A DNA stretch of 64,000 nt from Rhodobacterales bacterium (lineage in GTDB: Bacteria > Pseudomonadota > Alphaproteobacteria > Rhodobacterales > Rhodobacteraceae). This document shows, piece by piece, positions 63,499 through 64,000 of the stretch; within the stretch, counting starts at the first letter, position 1, and each line of letters opens with the position of its first letter. The stretch is taken from the NCBI GenBank assembly GCA_002746935.1, contig PDRW01000033.1:179106-243105 (forward strand), written 5' to 3'. The notes beneath the pieces were generated by a model. The model was not told where the DNA came from, ran no database searches, and saw only the letters and a program-made list of their open reading frames with translations. Both the position numbers and the translations under genes were made by a program.

Positions 63499-64000
63499 TC
63501 ACGCGCTTTTTTGCCTGCCGGTCCCGGCGCCGTGGGTGTCGGCCAGCCAGGGCAGCAGCCCCAGCAGGAAGCGTGTGGTGGCGGGCATGAAGAACATGCC
63601 GTGATGGAAGAACGGGTCCAGCGTGGTGACGACAAGCCGCCCCGGCGCGTAGCTGGTGGTGTCTTCGAACATCAGGCATTCGCCCTCGGCATTGTCGATC
63701 AGCGAGATCTGCCCCTCGGCCAGCGGCGTCAGCACCCCATGGATATGGTAGGTGGCATCGGCCTTGGTGATATAATCGTTCACCTTGTGGCCCGGGGCGC
63801 ACATGGTGACGCCCAGATCGGCGCCCTCTTCGAGCCACCACCAGAAATTGACCTCCCGGGGCTCGAAGCCCACATGGGGCAGCCAGAGGTCGGGCCGGGT
63901 TTCGCCCATCACCGCCAGCGTGCCGCCGGCGCGCATGAAGGCCTGAAGCTGTTCGGAAAGCATCGACAGCTGATAGGGGCTGGTGCGGCAGGGGACGATC
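63499..64000 (-). CDS. Unknown protein, 5' end outside window (amidotransferase-like pattern)
   Basis: The frame is open to the right edge, so only the last 166 residues are seen: ...LQAFMRAGGTLAVMGETRPDLWLPHVGF, NFWWWLEEGADLGV, then DATYHIHGVLTPL and a C-terminal PFFHHGMFFMPATTRFLLGLL. AGGTLAVMGE resembles the core strand of ThuA/GATase1-like folds, where such proteins often remove or sense small ligands. That link is weak. It is convergent with the P450 gene, and nothing else can be said without the missing 5' part. Confidence 0.75.
   Translation of the reverse strand, partial: IVPCRTSPYQLSMLSEQLQAFMRAGGTLAVMGETRPDLWLPHVGFEPREVNFWWWLEEGADLGVTMCAPGHKVNDYITKADATYHIHGVLTPLAEGQISLIDNAEGECLMFEDTTSYAPGRLVVTTLDPFFHHGMFFMPATTRFLLGLLPWLADTHGAGTGRQKSA

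Noticed and set aside
60647-63841. A 1064-codon minus-strand frame opposite the membrane hydrolase-like gene and the P450
   Set aside because: Antisense to genes with clear motifs; composition is typical of GC-rich shadows.
1-64000. tRNA, rRNA, insertion sequence or prophage genes
   Set aside because: No cloverleaf-like sequences, rRNA segments, transposase or phage motifs were seen on either strand.

Overview
The window is a very GC-rich alphaproteobacterial chromosome segment, best placed in the Rhodobacterales (Rhodobacteraceae). The evidence is gene order: dusB-ntrB-ntrC-ntrY-ntrX followed by trkA-trkH-hfq-hflX, a fused ispDF, a class II DAHP synthase, a Mg-type HemB, an NtrC without the GAFTGA loop, and an RNase E with a large acidic insert in its S1 domain. 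I see no rRNA, tRNA, CRISPR, transposase or phage genes, so this is core chromosome with a few accessory islets.

Left part (1-7.5 kb): a minus-strand branched-chain amino acid type ABC operon (livJ, livG, livF, livH, with livH running off the left end). Between the transporter genes sit four small secreted proteins, translationally coupled to them. They share cysteine spacing near the N terminus and all end in Cys plus exactly three residues. This is the most unusual content of the window. An AraC-type regulator with a DJ-1/PfpI sensor domain lies upstream.

7.7-25.4 kb is housekeeping: aroG, then pncC-pgpA-ispDF on the minus strand, the nitrogen regulation genes dusB-ntrBC-ntrYX, a TPR lipoprotein-sized gene on the opposite strand, potassium uptake (trkA, trkH), and hfq-hflX.

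25.6-38.2 kb is mixed: a DegT-family aminotransferase; a glutamine synthetase-like ligase overlapping a class I amidotransferase (probable polyamine catabolism pair); an orphan FliM/FliN-like protein, a DksA-family protein behind an FNR-type dyad, and a 69-residue acidic protein; a FadB-like fusion whose dehydrogenase half looks catalytically dead; a hairpin-rich, AT-richer intergenic segment; a DsbA-type thiol oxidoreductase; a class I aminotransferase; and an RTX metalloprotease of the serralysin type.

38.8-64 kb: transketolase, a coiled-coil protein plus zapA, a SYLF-domain lipoprotein, hemB, a small membrane protein, mfd, an orphan hypC-like gene, a glycosyltransferase-like gene beside a stand-alone asparagine-synthetase-like ligase lacking the glutaminase cysteine, tig with a clear terminator, a membrane-anchored nuclease, a lytic transglycosylase lipoprotein, rne with a long leader, then ccdA, a membrane protein with a hydrolase motif, a cytochrome P450, and a 5'-truncated gene at the right edge.

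Two genome-scale patterns recur. First, a dispersed intergenic repeat (GC hairpin followed by a core like cccggagtatttgnccaggaaaaagg) appears about six times. Second, short tandem duplications are very frequent, both between genes and, in frame, in protein linkers.
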